From contig CAISDJ010000071.1 of NCBI GenBank assembly GCA_903884105.1, forward strand, positions 49,721 through 113,720: 64,000 bases of DNA, written 5' to 3'. Each line of letters opens with the position of its first letter. Within the stretch, counting starts at the first letter, position 1. The notes beneath the pieces are model-generated. The model did no database searches and was not told the origin of the DNA. It saw only the letters and a list, made by a program, of their open reading frames with translations. The position numbers and the translations under genes are program-made. The stretch comes from an uncultured Pseudomonadota bacterium. GTDB taxonomy: Bacteria; Pseudomonadota; Gammaproteobacteria; Steroidobacterales; Steroidobacteraceae. Shown here piece after piece: positions 17,657 to 27,982 of this stretch.

Positions 17657-19609
17657 CTAGTCCCCGCGTGGGGTGGCAACAGGAGTGGGCGCGCGCTTGG
17701 CTTCCTGCGCAGCGAGTTCTTCGGGCGTCAGCAGGTAGGCATCCAGAAGCTTGCGCGCGATGGGCGCGGCGAAGGCGGAACCGCCGCCCGGGGCGTTCTC
17801 GACGATGATGGCGACCACGATCTTCGGCATCGGCGCGTCGGCGGGTGCGAAGGCGACGAAAAGGGCGTGGTCGCGCAAGCGCTCGGCCAGTTCGCCTGCC
17901 TTGCGGATGCGTTCATTGGAAGCGACGGAGAACACCTGTGCCGTGCCGCTCTTGCCTGCGATCAGGTAGGGTGACTTGGCCGCTGCGCCGCGCGCAGTAC
18001 CGTAGGGTGCGTTGGCCACATCGATCATCCCGCCGATCGCGATTTCCCAGCCGGCCGGATCGGCCAGCAGTACCGGCGACAGCGTGATGGGCGGCAGCTC
18101 GCGGGTCTGGCCCGTGACCGCGTCGCGAATGCCCTTCACCAGCCGTGGCTGGAAACGCTGGCCGCGGGAGGCCACCGTTGAAATCGCACTGGCCAGCTGC
18201 AATGGGGTCGCCAACATCTGTCCCTGGCCGATGCCGACGCTGATGGTGTCGCCGGGGAACCAGACCTGCTGTTCCTTCTGGCGATAAGCGCGTTTTTTCC
18301 ATTCCGTCGACGGCACGATGCCGCTGCGCTCACCGTCGATATCGATGCCGGTCGGCGCGCCGAGGCCGAACTTCGAGACGAACGCGGCCATCCGGTCGAT
18401 CCCCATCAAGCGGGCGATATCGAAGAAGTACACGTCGCATGAGGTGGCGATCGCCTTGCGCATGTTGACCGTGCCGTGGCCTTCCGGCTTCCAGTCGCGG
18501 CGGACTCGCCCGTAGCCCGGCGACGACCAGCGACCGGCACAGAAGTGGGTCTGCTCGGGGGTCACGACGCCATACTCGAGGGCCGCGAGGGCAAACAGTG
18601 GCTTGACCGTCGACCCGGGCGGATAAGTGCCCCGCAGCGCGCGGTTCAGCAGCGGACGGTTGACGTCGGTGATCAGCGCGTTGTATTCACCAACGGCGAG
18701 GCCGCGGGTGAAGACGTTGGGATCGAACGCCGGCGTGCTGGCGAGCGCGAGCACGTCGCCGTTCGACGGATCGAGTGCCACGACTGCGCCGCGGTTGGTG
18801 CCGAGCGCGGTTTCGGCCACCTTCTGCAGTCTGGTGTCGAGCGTCAGCAGCAGGTCGTTGCCGGCGGTGGGTTCCTTGCGGCTCAGTTCCGGGACCGTCA
18901 ACCCCAGGCGTTCGACGCGGCGGCCTTGTGCGTTGACGAGGATCTGCTGAAAGCCGCTCTTGCCGTGCAGTTCCGTCTCGTACGTGCCTTCGATGCCGAG
19001 CTTGCCGATCAGCGTCGTGCCGGCGTAGTCCGTCTCTTCGATCTTCGCCTTGTCCTCTTCGCTGATCGCCGCGACGTAACCGAGTGCGTGCACGGCACTG
19101 CCTCTTGCGGGGTAGAAACGGGTGAGCCGCGGCTGGATCTCGACGCCGGGGAAGTCCTGGCGTCGCACGGCAAAGCGAGCGAGTTCCTCTTCGGTCAGCT
19201 GCAGGCGGACGGGGATGGCTTCAAAGCTGCGCCGGGCGCGAATCACGCGGTGCAGGCGGGCAATGTCGTCGGGGTGCAGCAGGCCGATGTCGACGAGCCC
19301 TTGCAGAGTCGTGTCGACATCCGGCACCTGCTCGCGGATGAGTTCCAGCTGGTAGGTCGGCTGGTTCGTCGCGAGCGTGACGCCATTGCGGTCGAGGATC
19401 AGGCCGCGGTTCGGCGGAATCGGCTCGATACGGATGCGGTTGCCTTGCGAGAGGTCGGCGAAATAGTCGTGGCGCATCACCTGCAGGTAGGTGAGGCGTC
19501 CGATGAGGATGGCGAAACACACCGCGACGACGGCGCCGGCGATGACCGTGCGCCGCGTGAACACGCGCCCTTCGGCGTGGTGGTCCTTGATGCGGCGGGT
19601 ACGGGTCAT
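17657..19609 (-). CDS. mrdA: Penicillin-binding protein 2 (MrdA), elongation transpeptidase
   Basis: A 650-residue class B PBP. One N-terminal helix (about 20-40) is followed by the pedestal/dimerisation region (PNRGLILDRNGVTLATN) and the transpeptidase domain. Ser333 and Lys336 lie in PPGSTVKP, the second motif is SCD (390-392), and KSG is at 553-555. Ser333 is the acylated nucleophile that crosslinks peptidoglycan with RodA along the cell side wall. An Ala/Pro tail closes the protein. Its ATG overlaps the mreD stop by one base, making mre-mrd a single transcription unit. Confidence 0.97.
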   Translation of the reverse strand: MTRTRRIKDHHAEGRVFTRRTVIAGAVVAVCFAILIGRLTYLQVMRHDYFADLSQGNRIRIEPIPPNRGLILDRNGVTLATNQPTYQLELIREQVPDVDTTLQGLVDIGLLHPDDIARLHRVIRARRSFEAIPVRLQLTEEELARFAVRRQDFPGVEIQPRLTRFYPARGSAVHALGYVAAISEEDKAKIEETDYAGTTLIGKLGIEGTYETELHGKSGFQQILVNAQGRRVERLGLTVPELSRKEPTAGNDLLLTLDTRLQKVAETALGTNRGAVVALDPSNGDVLALASTPAFDPNVFTRGLAVGEYNALITDVNRPLLNRALRGTYPPGSTVKPLFALAALEYGVVTPEQTHFCAGRWSSPGYGRVRRDWKPEGHGTVNMRKAIATSCDVYFFDIARLMGIDRMAAFVSKFGLGAPTGIDIDGERSGIVPSTEWKKRAYRQKEQQVWFPGDTISVGIGQGQMLATPLQLASAISTVASRGQRFQPRLVKGIRDAVTGQTRELPPITLSPVLLADPAGWEIAIGGMIDVANAPYGTARGAAAKSPYLIAGKSGTAQVFSVASNERIRKAGELAERLRDHALFVAFAPADAPMPKIVVAIIVENAPGGGSAFAAPIARKLLDAYLLTPEELAAQEAKRAPTPVATPRGD

Positions 19610-20094
19610 CAGCGTGAGAACCGGCGGTTCAGCGTGTCCATCACGGAGGTGATCAGCGGCCAGATGGCTGCGCCGGCGATCGCCGGAATCCAGCGGCGCC
19701 AGGTCATGACGGCCTGGCCTGTCATGCCGTCGATCCAGAAGATGAGGAACTGGTAGATCAGCAGCATCAGCAAGACGACAAACGCCTGCTGCCAGATCGG
19801 GAAGATGCGCATCCGCAGCTGCAGCCGGTGCGTGAGGAAGCCGACGAGCAGGAATGCGAGGGCATGCTCGCCGAGGACGGTGCCGCTGACGACGTCGATC
19901 ACCATGCCGCAGAGCCAGGCGAACAACAGCCCCGCAATCCGCGGGGTGGCCAGTGACCAGTAGATCACGACGAGCAGCAGCCAGTCCGGACGCAACCAGC
20001 CGATGGGCGTCGGGACCGGCACGATCGTCAGGATCAGCGCCAGTACGGCCGTGGCCAGCACGCGTCCAAAGCCACCGCGCGATTCGTGCATCAT
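19609..20094 (-). CDS. mreD: Rod-shape protein MreD
   Basis: A 161-residue inner-membrane protein with five to six hydrophobic helices. PIGWLRPDWLLLVVIYWSLA and LLFAWLCGMVIDVVSGTVLG are typical MreD segments. MreD works with MreC and RodA-PBP2 in the elongasome. It overlaps mreC by four bases (ATGA) and mrdA by one base, the tight packing expected of this operon. Confidence 0.95.
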   Translation of the reverse strand: MMHESRGGFGRVLATAVLALILTIVPVPTPIGWLRPDWLLLVVIYWSLATPRIAGLLFAWLCGMVIDVVSGTVLGEHALAFLLVGFLTHRLQLRMRIFPIWQQAFVVLLMLLIYQFLIFWIDGMTGQAVMTWRRWIPAIAGAAIWPLITSVMDTLNRRFSR

Positions 20095-20981
20095 GGCGTG
20101 GGCTTCGTCGTCGCCGGGGGGGCGCTGTCCAGGCTCGGCACCGGCTCCGACCAGATCAGCAGCACTTCGCGATCCCGATCGAGCTTGGCCAGCGGCTTCG
20201 CCTCGACGATCGCAAATGTTTCCGCAGCGTCGCGTTCCACCTTCGTGATCTCGGCCACCGGATAGCCGGCAGGAAAGATGCCGCCCAAGCCTGACGTAAT
20301 GAGCAGGTCACCGACCTTCACGTCTGAATCCACCGTCAGGAACGGCAGTGTGAGCTTGGCAATCTCGCCCGTACCGACGGCGATGGTACGCAGGCCGTTG
20401 CGGTTCACCTGCACCGGGGTGGCATGCTCGGAGTCCGTGATCAGGATGACTTGCGCGGCGCCCAGGCCCGCGCGGTCCACTTGTCCGAAAACACCGTCTG
20501 CCGCGAGAACGGCCTGTCCCTTGTAGACGCTGGCGTTGGCGCCCTTGTTGATGAGGACGCGGTGGCGGAACGGATCGAGGTCGACGCGCAGGATCTCCGC
20601 GACCAGCGAGCGATCGGCAATCCCGGTGGACGCGCTGCGCAGGTCGCGCAGCTGGCGGTTTTCCTGGGTGAGGGACTCGAGGCGCTGCAGCCGCAGGTTC
20701 GCTACGCGCAGTTCGCCCGCAAGCTTGCCGCTTTGCTCCCGCAGGCGGGAGCGGTCCGCGAAGCTCGATCCCACCCAGTCCCACGCGTTGAACGGCACGT
20801 CGACGACGCGAAACACCGGGTACACGCTGCTCAACAGCCACTGCCGCACCGAGTCGAGGGCGCCCTGCCGGTGGTCGAGCACCATGATGCCGACGGAGAT
20901 GAGCGCGAGAAAGAAGAACCGTGCGCCCAGGCTTGGGCCGCGGCCGATGATAGGACGGCTGTCGGAACTCAGCGTGGCCAC
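20091..20981 (-). CDS. mreC: Rod-shape protein MreC
   Basis: A 296-residue bitopic protein with a membrane helix at about 22-38, a coiled coil (REQSGKLAGELRVANLRLQR) and the periplasmic double beta-barrel domain (LVAEILRVDLDPFRHRVLIN and GLGGIFPAGYPVAEI). MreC activates PBP2-RodA in family studies. The start is GTG at 20981, twelve bases after mreB, and no ATG fits better. A Pro/Thr-rich tail follows the barrels. Confidence 0.95.
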   Translation of the reverse strand: MATLSSDSRPIIGRGPSLGARFFFLALISVGIMVLDHRQGALDSVRQWLLSSVYPVFRVVDVPFNAWDWVGSSFADRSRLREQSGKLAGELRVANLRLQRLESLTQENRQLRDLRSASTGIADRSLVAEILRVDLDPFRHRVLINKGANASVYKGQAVLAADGVFGQVDRAGLGAAQVILITDSEHATPVQVNRNGLRTIAVGTGEIAKLTLPFLTVDSDVKVGDLLITSGLGGIFPAGYPVAEITKVERDAAETFAIVEAKPLAKLDRDREVLLIWSEPVPSLDSAPPATTKPTP

Positions 20982-20993
20982 TGGCCCCCGCGC

Positions 20994-22085
<1,092 letters not shown>

Positions 22086-22087
22086 CT

Positions 22088-22116
22088 ACTCTAACAACCG
22101 CTAGATCAAAAGCCAA
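22088..22116 (-). promoter_or_regulatory. Candidate mreB promoter
   Basis: Read on the minus strand, TTGGCT (22111-22116), a 17-bp spacer and TAGAGT (22088-22093) lie about 50 bp before the mreB ATG. A small GCGCAA/TTGCGC stem-loop (22071-22087) would be at the very start of the transcript. gatC is divergent on the other side. Confidence 0.38.
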
Positions 22117-22203
22117 GCCAAGGTGTATGATTGCACGCGCTTTTTTTCAAGTGTTTTCGCTTCACTCGCGGCTGCCTGCCGTGCCTTAACGGACAACGCC
22201 CAG

Positions 22204-22494
22204 ATGAGTCTGACCCGAGACGATGTCCTCGATATCGCACGCCTTGCCCGGCTTGCCATCACGCCGGCGGAGATGCCAGGCCTGAGCGACAGCCTGCCCA
22301 AGATCCTGACCTTCGTGGAGCAGCTGAGCGCGGCTCAGACAGCCGACGTCGAGCCCATGGCCCACCCGCTTGATGGCCAGAGCCAGCGTCTGCGTTCGGA
22401 TACGGTGTCCGAGACCGACGCCCACGAGCGTTATCAGCAGAACGCAGCCCGTGTCGAGGCCAGCCTGTACCTCGTTCCCAAGGTAATCGAATAA
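22204..22494 (+). CDS. gatC: Asp/Glu-tRNA amidotransferase subunit C
   Basis: A 96-residue GatC that stabilises the GatA-GatB complex. LTRDDVLDIARLARLAITPA and the ending QNAARVEASLYLVPKVIE are characteristic. ATG 22204 gives the family length; an in-frame start at 22123 would add 27 unconserved residues. The ribosome-binding site is weak. It is divergent from mreB and three bases upstream of gatA. Confidence 0.95.
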   Translation: MSLTRDDVLDIARLARLAITPAEMPGLSDSLPKILTFVEQLSAAQTADVEPMAHPLDGQSQRLRSDTVSETDAHERYQQNAARVEASLYLVPKVIE

Positions 22495-22497
22495 AGA

Positions 22498-23952
22498 ATG
22501 CATACCCTGACGCTTGCCGGGATCAGCGCTGGCATCAAGGCCCGGCGCTTTTCGAGCGTGGAAGTCACGCAACACTTTCTCGGCCGCATCGAACGGCTGA
22601 ATCCCGCCCTCAATGCCTTTATCACCGTCACCGCGGACCAGGCGCTGGCCCAGGCGGCCGCGGCGGACCAGGTCGTGGCGGCCGGCAAGGGCGGCCCGCT
22701 CACCGGCGTGCCCATCGCCCACAAGGACATCTTCTGCACCGACGGCGTGCTCACAACCTGCGCATCGAAGATGCTCTCCAACTTCGTGTCGCCGTATGAC
22801 GCCACTGTCGTTCGCAAGCTGAAAGAGGCTGGCGTCGTCATGCTCGGCAAGACCAACATGGACGAGTTCGCCATGGGCTCGTCCAACGAGACCAGCTGGT
22901 ACGGCCCGGTCAAGAACCCCTGGGACCTCTCCCGCGTACCCGGCGGGTCCTCAGGCGGTTCAGCCGCGGCGGTCGCCGCCCGCATTGCGCCGGCAGCGAC
23001 CGGAACGGACACGGGCGGGTCGATTCGCCAGCCGGCGGCGCTCACGGCGTTGACCGGCATCAAGCCCACGTACGGCCGGGTGTCGCGCTACGGCATGATC
23101 GCCTATGCGTCGAGCCTGGATCAGGGCGGCGTGCTGACGCTGAACGCCGAAGACGCCGCGCTGTTGCTTGGCGCCATGTCCGGCTTTGACGAGAGGGATT
23201 CGACGAGCGTCGACTTGGCCGTACCCGACTACACGGCCACGCTCAACCAGCCCCTGAAGGGGATCAAGGTGGGCATCCTGAAGGAATTCTTCGGCAAAGG
23301 CCTCGAGGCCACCACCGAATCCCTCGTGCGAGATGCCCTGGAGGTGTACGAGCGGCTGGGCGCGACGCTGGTCGAGGTCAGCCTGCCGAACCTGCCGCTG
23401 TCGGTGCCGACGTACTACGTGGTCGCGCCGGCGGAATGCTCGTCGAACCTGTCCCGCTTCGACGGCGTGCGTTTCGGCTACAGCTGCGCCGAGCCTAAGG
23501 ACCTGCTCGACCTCTACACGCGATCACGAGGCGAAGGCTTTGGTGCCGAGGTGAAGCGCCGGATCATGACGGGCACCTACGTGTTGTCGGCGGGCTACTA
23601 CGACGCTTACTACATCAAGGCGCAGAAGGTCCGGCAACTCATCAGCGACGATTTCAAGCGGGCCTTCGCCCAGGTGGACCTGTTGGTCGGTCCGACCGCG
23701 CCCACCACCGCTTTCGAGCTCGGTGCGAAGGTCGACGATCCCATCACGATGTACCTGAACGACATCTACACGATCGGTGCGAACCTTGCGGGCCTGCCGG
23801 CGATGTCGATTCCCTGCGGCTTTGTGGAAGGCTTGCCCGTCGGCCTGCAGCTCATCGGCCCGCACTTCGCGGAAGCGAAGCTGCTGAATGCCGCACACCA
23901 GTACCAGCAGCAGACGGAATGGCATCGGCGCATCCCGGCGGGATACGCCTGA
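22498..23952 (+). CDS. gatA: Asp/Glu-tRNA amidotransferase subunit A
   Basis: A 484-residue amidase that releases ammonia from glutamine for GatB. The Ser-cisSer-Lys triad is visible: Lys76 (AHKDIF), Ser151 ([10 protein letters not shown]) and nucleophile Ser175 ([12 protein letters not shown]). Length and ending ([10 protein letters not shown]) match GatA. Together with gatC and gatB it provides Gln-tRNA(Gln) and/or Asn-tRNA(Asn) from mischarged precursors. Which one depends on whether glnS or asnS exists elsewhere, which this window cannot show. Confidence 0.97.
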   Translation: MHTLTLAGISAGIKARRFSSVEVTQHFLGRIERLNPALNAFITVTADQALAQAAAADQVVAAGKGGPLTGVPIAHKDIFCTDGVLTTCASKMLSNFVSPYDATVVRKLKEAGVVMLGKTNMDEFAMGSSNETSWYGPVKNPWDLSRVPGGSSGGSAAAVAARIAPAATGTDTGGSIRQPAALTALTGIKPTYGRVSRYGMIAYASSLDQGGVLTLNAEDAALLLGAMSGFDERDSTSVDLAVPDYTATLNQPLKGIKVGILKEFFGKGLEATTESLVRDALEVYERLGATLVEVSLPNLPLSVPTYYVVAPAECSSNLSRFDGVRFGYSCAEPKDLLDLYTRSRGEGFGAEVKRRIMTGTYVLSAGYYDAYYIKAQKVRQLISDDFKRAFAQVDLLVGPTAPTTAFELGAKVDDPITMYLNDIYTIGANLAGLPAMSIPCGFVEGLPVGLQLIGPHFAEAKLLNAAHQYQQQTEWHRRIPAGYA

Positions 23953-23960
23953 TGCCATCG

Positions 23961-24081
23961 ATGGTGATCGGTGATCGGTGGACGGTGGTCGGACAGGGAT
24001 CTGCTTCTCTGTGCTGCCTTCACCGGTCACCAGACACCGGCCACTCGCCACTCTGCATCCGACACCGGCCACTCGGCACTC
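23961..24081. repeat. Short-unit inverted-repeat DNA in the gatA-gatB spacer
   Basis: The left side (23961-23990) is built of GGTGATC and GGTGGTC units. The right side holds the complementary CACCGGTCACC type at 24021 onward and two near-identical copies beginning GACACCGGCCACTCG at 24033 and 24061 (period 28). It fills almost the whole 139-bp spacer inside an otherwise tight operon. Units match those around lipA/lipB. Confidence 0.6.
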
Positions 24082-24091
24082 TTCATCGGTC

Positions 24092-25549
24092 ATGAATATG
24101 GAATGGGAAACGGTCATCGGTCTTGAGATCCATGCGCAGCTAGCCACGCGCAGCAAGATCTTTTCCGGCTCCGCGACGGCGTATGGCGCCGAGCCCAACA
24201 CGCAGGCCAACCTGGTGGATCTGGGTTATCCCGGCGTGCTGCCTGTGCTGAATCGCGAAGTGGTGCGCATGGCGGTCAAGTTCGGTCTCGCCGTCGGTGC
24301 CACGGTCGCGAAGCGCTCGGTTTTTGCTCGCAAGAACTACTTCTATCCGGACCTGCCGAAGGGCTACCAGATCAGCCAGTACGAGCTGCCGATCGTGCAA
24401 CTCGGCAAGCTCGAGATCGTCCTCGACGACGGCGCGCGCAAGACCGTCGGCATCACTCGCGCTCATCTCGAGGAAGACGCGGGCAAGTCGCTGCATGAGA
24501 ATTTCCAGGGCTATTCAGGCATCGACCTGAATCGCGCCGGCACGCCGCTGCTCGAGATCGTGTCGGAGCCCGACATGCGCTCGGCCAAGGAAGCCGTGGC
24601 CTACATGAAGCGCATCCACACGCTGGTGCGCTACCTCGAGATCTGCGACGGCAACATGCAAGAAGGCTCGTTCCGCTGCGACGCGAACGTGTCCGTGCGG
24701 CAGAAGGGCCAGGAGAAATTAGGCACGCGCTGCGAAATCAAGAACCTCAATTCGTTCCGCTTCATCGAGAAGGCGATCAACCACGAAGTGGCGCGCCAGA
24801 TCGACGTGATCGAGGGCGGCGGCAAGATCCGCCAGGAAACGCGCTTGTACGATCCGGACAAGGACGAGACGCGGCCGCTGCGGTCGAAGGAAGAGGCCAA
24901 CGATTACCGGTATTTCCCGGATCCGGATCTGCTGCCGGTCATCATCGAGCAGTCGTTCATTGACCAAGTCCGCGCGACGTTGCCTGAACTGCCGGACCAG
25001 AAAGCAGCCCGGTTCGTCGAGCAGCACGGACTGTCGCCTTACGACGCCGGCACGCTCTCCGCCAGCCGTGAAGTGGGGGACTACTACGAGGCGGTGGTTG
25101 CGGCGCTCGGGGCTGCCCACGCAAAGCTTGCTGCCAACTGGGTAATGGGCGACCTCTCGGCCTCGCTCAACAACGACGGTCTCGAGATCAGCGGATCGCG
25201 GATCGGCGCGGCCGGACTCGCTGCACTGCTGGCCCGCATCGTGGACGAGACCATTTCCGGCAAGATCGCCAAGGAAGTGTTCGAAGCCATGTGGGCCGAC
25301 GGCCAGTCTGCGGACGCCATCATCGAGGCCCGTGGCCTCAAGCAGATCACCGACGCCGGCGCCATCGAGAAGGTCATCGACGAAGTCATCGCCGCGAATC
25401 CGAAGCAGCTCGCGGACTATCGCGCAGGCCGAGACAAGCTGTTCGGCTTCTTCGTCGGCCAGGTGATGAAGGTCAGCGGCGGCAAGGCGAATCCCGCCCA
25501 GGTCAACGACCTGCTGAAGAAAAAGCTGCAAGGCCAAGGGAGCCTCTGA
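24092..25549 (+). CDS. gatB: Asp/Glu-tRNA amidotransferase subunit B
   Basis: A 485-residue GatB kinase/transamidase subunit that activates the side-chain carboxylate of the mischarged t[43 protein letters not shown] and the metal-site stretch [15 protein letters not shown] are diagnostic. A C-terminal YqeY-like tail domain closes it. ATG 24092 (MNMEWE) or 24098 fits the family start, while the longer in-frame extension is only repeat DNA. The last residues (QGSL) and the stop are encoded inside the left terminal repeat of the 25537-25829 element, so the original C-terminus may have been altered. Confidence 0.97.
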   Translation: MNMEWETVIGLEIHAQLATRSKIFSGSATAYGAEPNTQANLVDLGYPGVLPVLNREVVRMAVKFGLAVGATVAKRSVFARKNYFYPDLPKGYQISQYELPIVQLGKLEIVLDDGARKTVGITRAHLEEDAGKSLHENFQGYSGIDLNRAGTPLLEIVSEPDMRSAKEAVAYMKRIHTLVRYLEICDGNMQEGSFRCDANVSVRQKGQEKLGTRCEIKNLNSFRFIEKAINHEVARQIDVIEGGGKIRQETRLYDPDKDETRPLRSKEEANDYRYFPDPDLLPVIIEQSFIDQVRATLPELPDQKAARFVEQHGLSPYDAGTLSASREVGDYYEAVVAALGAAHAKLAANWVMGDLSASLNNDGLEISGSRIGAAGLAALLARIVDETISGKIAKEVFEAMWADGQSADAIIEARGLKQITDAGAIEKVIDEVIAANPKQLADYRAGRDKLFGFFVGQVMKVSGGKANPAQVNDLLKKKLQGQGSL

Positions 25550-25829
25550 TTAACCTGTGCGCACTCGCGACGGCGAGCCATTTCGCTCAGGGCGAGGCGC
25601 GACGACCGCTGTGTACTCGATGTACTCAAGGGAGGAGCAACACTGCCCTGAGCGAAATGGATCCCGTCCCGAGCAATGAATAAATAGCATTCAATGGGTT
25701 GCGCCTCTAATCCTCTGCTGCGTCGTTACGGACCTTGTCAATATTCCCGATATTGCCTGCGGCCCGATGCCTCGCAGCAGAGGATTGGAGACGCAACGCG
25801 AGCGCGTATAGGTTAATCAGAGGCTCCCT
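25537..25829. mobile_element. 293-bp MITE-like element with terminal and nested inverted repeats
   Basis: The ends are inverted copies. AGGGAGCCTCTGATTAACCT (25537-25556) is perfectly mirrored at 25810-25829, and the match continues inward to about 33 bp with three transitions. Inside lie two further hairpins: CCATTTCGCTCAGGGC (25578-25593) against 25645-25660 (16 bp perfect), and a 24-bp pair at 25699-25722 against 25773-25796 with two differences. There is no transposase frame and no obvious target-site duplication. The left end contains the gatB stop, and the right end supplies the AGAGG before the hslO GTG. Confidence 0.7.
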
Positions 25830-25830
25830 A

Positions 25831-26724
25831 GTGCAAGATCGCGACTCGCTGCATCAGTTCCTGTTCGAACAGTTCCCCGTTCGCGGCCACATCGTGCATC
25901 TCGATGCCACATGGGCGGCACTGCTCGAGCATCGCACCTATCCGGCCGAAATTCGCGACACGCTGGGCGAGGCCGTGGCGGCCTCCGTGCTGCTGGCCTC
26001 GACCGTCAAGTTCGACGGGCTGCTGACGCTGCAATTGCAGGGTCAGGGGCCGATGCACTTGCTGCTGGCCCAATGCACCAACACCCTGAATGTCCGGGCG
26101 CTCGCGCGCTACCGTGAGGACCCCAAGACCCGCGACCTCAGCGTGCTTTCCGGCGAAGGTCGCCTGACGGTGACCGTGGAAACCGACAACCTGTCGCAGC
26201 GCTACCAGGGCATCGTGCCGCTGACGGGCGAGCGTCTGGCGGATTGCCTGCAGGGCTATTTCGAGCATTCGGAGCAGTTGCCCACGCGCCTGTGGCTGTA
26301 TGCGGACGAGCACGGTGCGTCGGGCATGCTGTTGCAGCGGTTGCCGGCCGGGAACGTAGACACCTCGTCACGCCTCTCGGAAATCGACGACGCGTGGAAG
26401 CGGGTGCAACTGCTTGCCGATACCTTGAAACCCGCCGAACTGCGCACGCTGAGCGATCGCGAGATCCTGCACCGGCTGTTCAACGAGGACGACGTCCGGC
26501 TGTTCGATTCCGCGCCGGTGTCGTTCCGCTGCAAGTGTTCGCACGAGCGCGTCGAGAGCGTGCTGCAGTCGCTGGGTGAGGCGGAAGTCCGCTCCATCCT
26601 GACGGAGCGCCCCGATGTGGAAGTGCAATGTGATTTTTGCAATCGCACCTTCAACTTCGACGCGGTCGATGTCGAGCGGATCTTCAAGCCCGGGGCGGGA
26701 GAAGGAACGGGCACGAGGCACTAG
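25831..26724 (+). CDS. hslO: Hsp33 redox-regulated chaperone
   Basis: A 297-residue cytoplasmic holdase activated by oxidation. The zinc/redox centre is Cys234, Cys236, Cys267 and Cys270 (FRCKCSHERV and VQCDFCNRTF). The core (FDGLLTLQLQGQGPMHLLLA) is standard Hsp33. GTG 25831 is the chosen start: it gives the family N-terminus (RDSLHQFLFEQFPVRGHIV) and has AGAGG seven bases upstream. That site lies inside the right terminal repeat of the 293-bp element, so translation of hslO appears to depend on the inserted DNA. Confidence 0.93.
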   Translation: MQDRDSLHQFLFEQFPVRGHIVHLDATWAALLEHRTYPAEIRDTLGEAVAASVLLASTVKFDGLLTLQLQGQGPMHLLLAQCTNTLNVRALARYREDPKTRDLSVLSGEGRLTVTVETDNLSQRYQGIVPLTGERLADCLQGYFEHSEQLPTRLWLYADEHGASGMLLQRLPAGNVDTSSRLSEIDDAWKRVQLLADTLKPAELRTLSDREILHRLFNEDDVRLFDSAPVSFRCKCSHERVESVLQSLGEAEVRSILTERPDVEVQCDFCNRTFNFDAVDVERIFKPGAGEGTGTRH

Positions 26725-26728
26725 CGCT

Positions 26729-26844
26729 GGGGAAGAAGCAGGAAGGGCTGGAAGCCGGGGAAGTCGAGGAAGCCAGAGTTCCAGAAGGGAGTGCACTTCG
26801 GCCGCGCAGTCTGGCTTCCCTGCTTCCTGGCTTCCGCAGCTTCC
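26729..26844. repeat. GGAAG-type repeats with inverted counterpart after hslO
   Basis: Irregular GGAAG units (GGGGAAGAAGCAGGAAGG..., 26729-26777) end in GGAAGCCAGA (26768-26777). This pairs with TCTGGCTTCC (26810-26819), which is followed by more CTTCC units to 26844. The same unit and architecture recur at 50340-50544. Confidence 0.65.
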
Positions 26845-26896
26845 TTCGGCTTTCGGTCGCGGGCGATTCAGGCGGATACCAACTGGGGACAACACA

Positions 26897-27703
26897 ATGA
26901 GTACAGCAGAAAGCCAGAGCGCGTTGTGGACCAAGGGGGCAGCCGACTGGGCCAACGTCCAGGAAGGCATGGTATCGCCGCTGTACCAGACGGTCCTTGC
27001 CCGGTTGCAGCCGAAAGAGGGCGATCAGTTGCTCGACATCGGCTGTGGCGCCGGAATGTTCTGCCAGATGGCTGCAGCGCAAGGTGCGCTCGTCAGCGGC
27101 ATCGACGCCACGGAGGCGCTGATCAAGATTGCCCGCCGCCGCACGCGCCACGGGGACTTCCGGGTCGGTGACATGGAAGAACTGCCTTTCGACGAAGCTG
27201 GCTTTGGTTTCGTCACCGCGTTCAACTCCGTCCAGTTCGCCGAGAGTCCGCTGAACGCGCTGCGGCAGATCCGGCGCGAGCTGAAGCCCGACGGTGTCCT
27301 CGCGATCGCGATCTGGGGTGGCCCCCAGCAGGCCGAAGCAGCCGTGTGCTTGAAGGCCCTGGCCGCCCTCGTGCCGCCGGCCCCGGCCAATGCGCCGGGT
27401 CCGTTCACGCTGTCGGGTTCCGAGGTGCTGGAATCGCTGGTGGCGCAGTCGGGCTTCGAGTCCTTCCGCAAGGACGAAGTGGATTGCCTGTGGAGCTACC
27501 CTGACCTCAAGACGTTGGCCCAGGGGTTGCTTGCCAGCGGTCCGGGCGCAGCCGCGAAGGCCGACGTCGGTCTGGCGAAGGCGCGGAAGGCGCTCGCTGC
27601 CGCGGCCGAGCCCTACAAGACCGCCGCAGGCGGCTACGAATTCCACAATCGGTTCCGGTACGTGCTGTCCCGCCCAAGGCGCCGGACCGCCACGAGGGAC
27701 TAG
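26897..27703 (+). CDS. Class I SAM-dependent methyltransferase
   Basis: A 268-residue Rossmann-fold methyltransferase. Motif I is LLDIGCGAGMFCQMA, the acidic end of strand 2 is SGIDATEALI, motif II/III is VTAFNSVQFAESPLNALRQI, and LKPDGVLAIAIWG is motif III/post-III. These match Methyltransf_11/UbiE-like small-molecule enzymes. The substrate is not evident. ATG 26897 is chosen because upstream in-frame codons run through the GGAAG repeat. There is no operon partner: DUF2442 lies convergent 12 bp downstream. Confidence 0.85.
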   Translation: MSTAESQSALWTKGAADWANVQEGMVSPLYQTVLARLQPKEGDQLLDIGCGAGMFCQMAAAQGALVSGIDATEALIKIARRRTRHGDFRVGDMEELPFDEAGFGFVTAFNSVQFAESPLNALRQIRRELKPDGVLAIAIWGGPQQAEAAVCLKALAALVPPAPANAPGPFTLSGSEVLESLVAQSGFESFRKDEVDCLWSYPDLKTLAQGLLASGPGAAAKADVGLAKARKALAAAAEPYKTAAGGYEFHNRFRYVLSRPRRRTATRD

Positions 27704-27715
27704 AGGGCAGGTTGT

Positions 27716-27982
27716 CTATGGCCGAGGCCGAGTCGCTGCACGCTCGCCGCGCAGCAACCCGGCCACGCGGATGTCTTCATCGACATCCGGTGAGTGAATT
27801 CCCTGGCCATCACCAAGCAAGCGAGAATTGCGGCGCTGCTCCGCTGTGGCCGAAAGCAGGCGCGGAAACCAGACAAGCGGAACCGACAAGGTCCGCCCGT
27901 CCGAGAGCGTGACGATCAGGTCCTGCTCGTTGGTATCGACTTCTATGGCCCGCGGGTTCACGTCAATCGCCAAAGTGTTCAT
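27716..27982 (-). CDS. DUF2442 protein
   Basis: An 88-residue protein with the DUF2442 pattern AIEVDTNEQDLIVTLSDGRT, LSVPLVWFPRLLSATAEQR and GIHSPDVDEDIRVAGLLRG. DUF2442 proteins often sit next to DUF4160 proteins in small two-gene cassettes suspected to be toxin-antitoxin modules, and the remnant just upstream is DUF4160. Its ATG at 27982 overlaps the end of that remnant by 20 bases. This copy looks intact. Its function is unproven. Confidence 0.8.
   Translation of the reverse strand: MNTLAIDVNPRAIEVDTNEQDLIVTLSDGRTLSVPLVWFPRLLSATAEQRRNSRLLGDGQGIHSPDVDEDIRVAGLLRGERAATRPRP

Noticed and set aside
18476..19756. 426-codon open frame antisense to mrdA
   Set aside because: It mirrors a well-supported PBP2 gene, has no family similarity and no ribosome-binding site. 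It is an artefact of GC-rich codon use.
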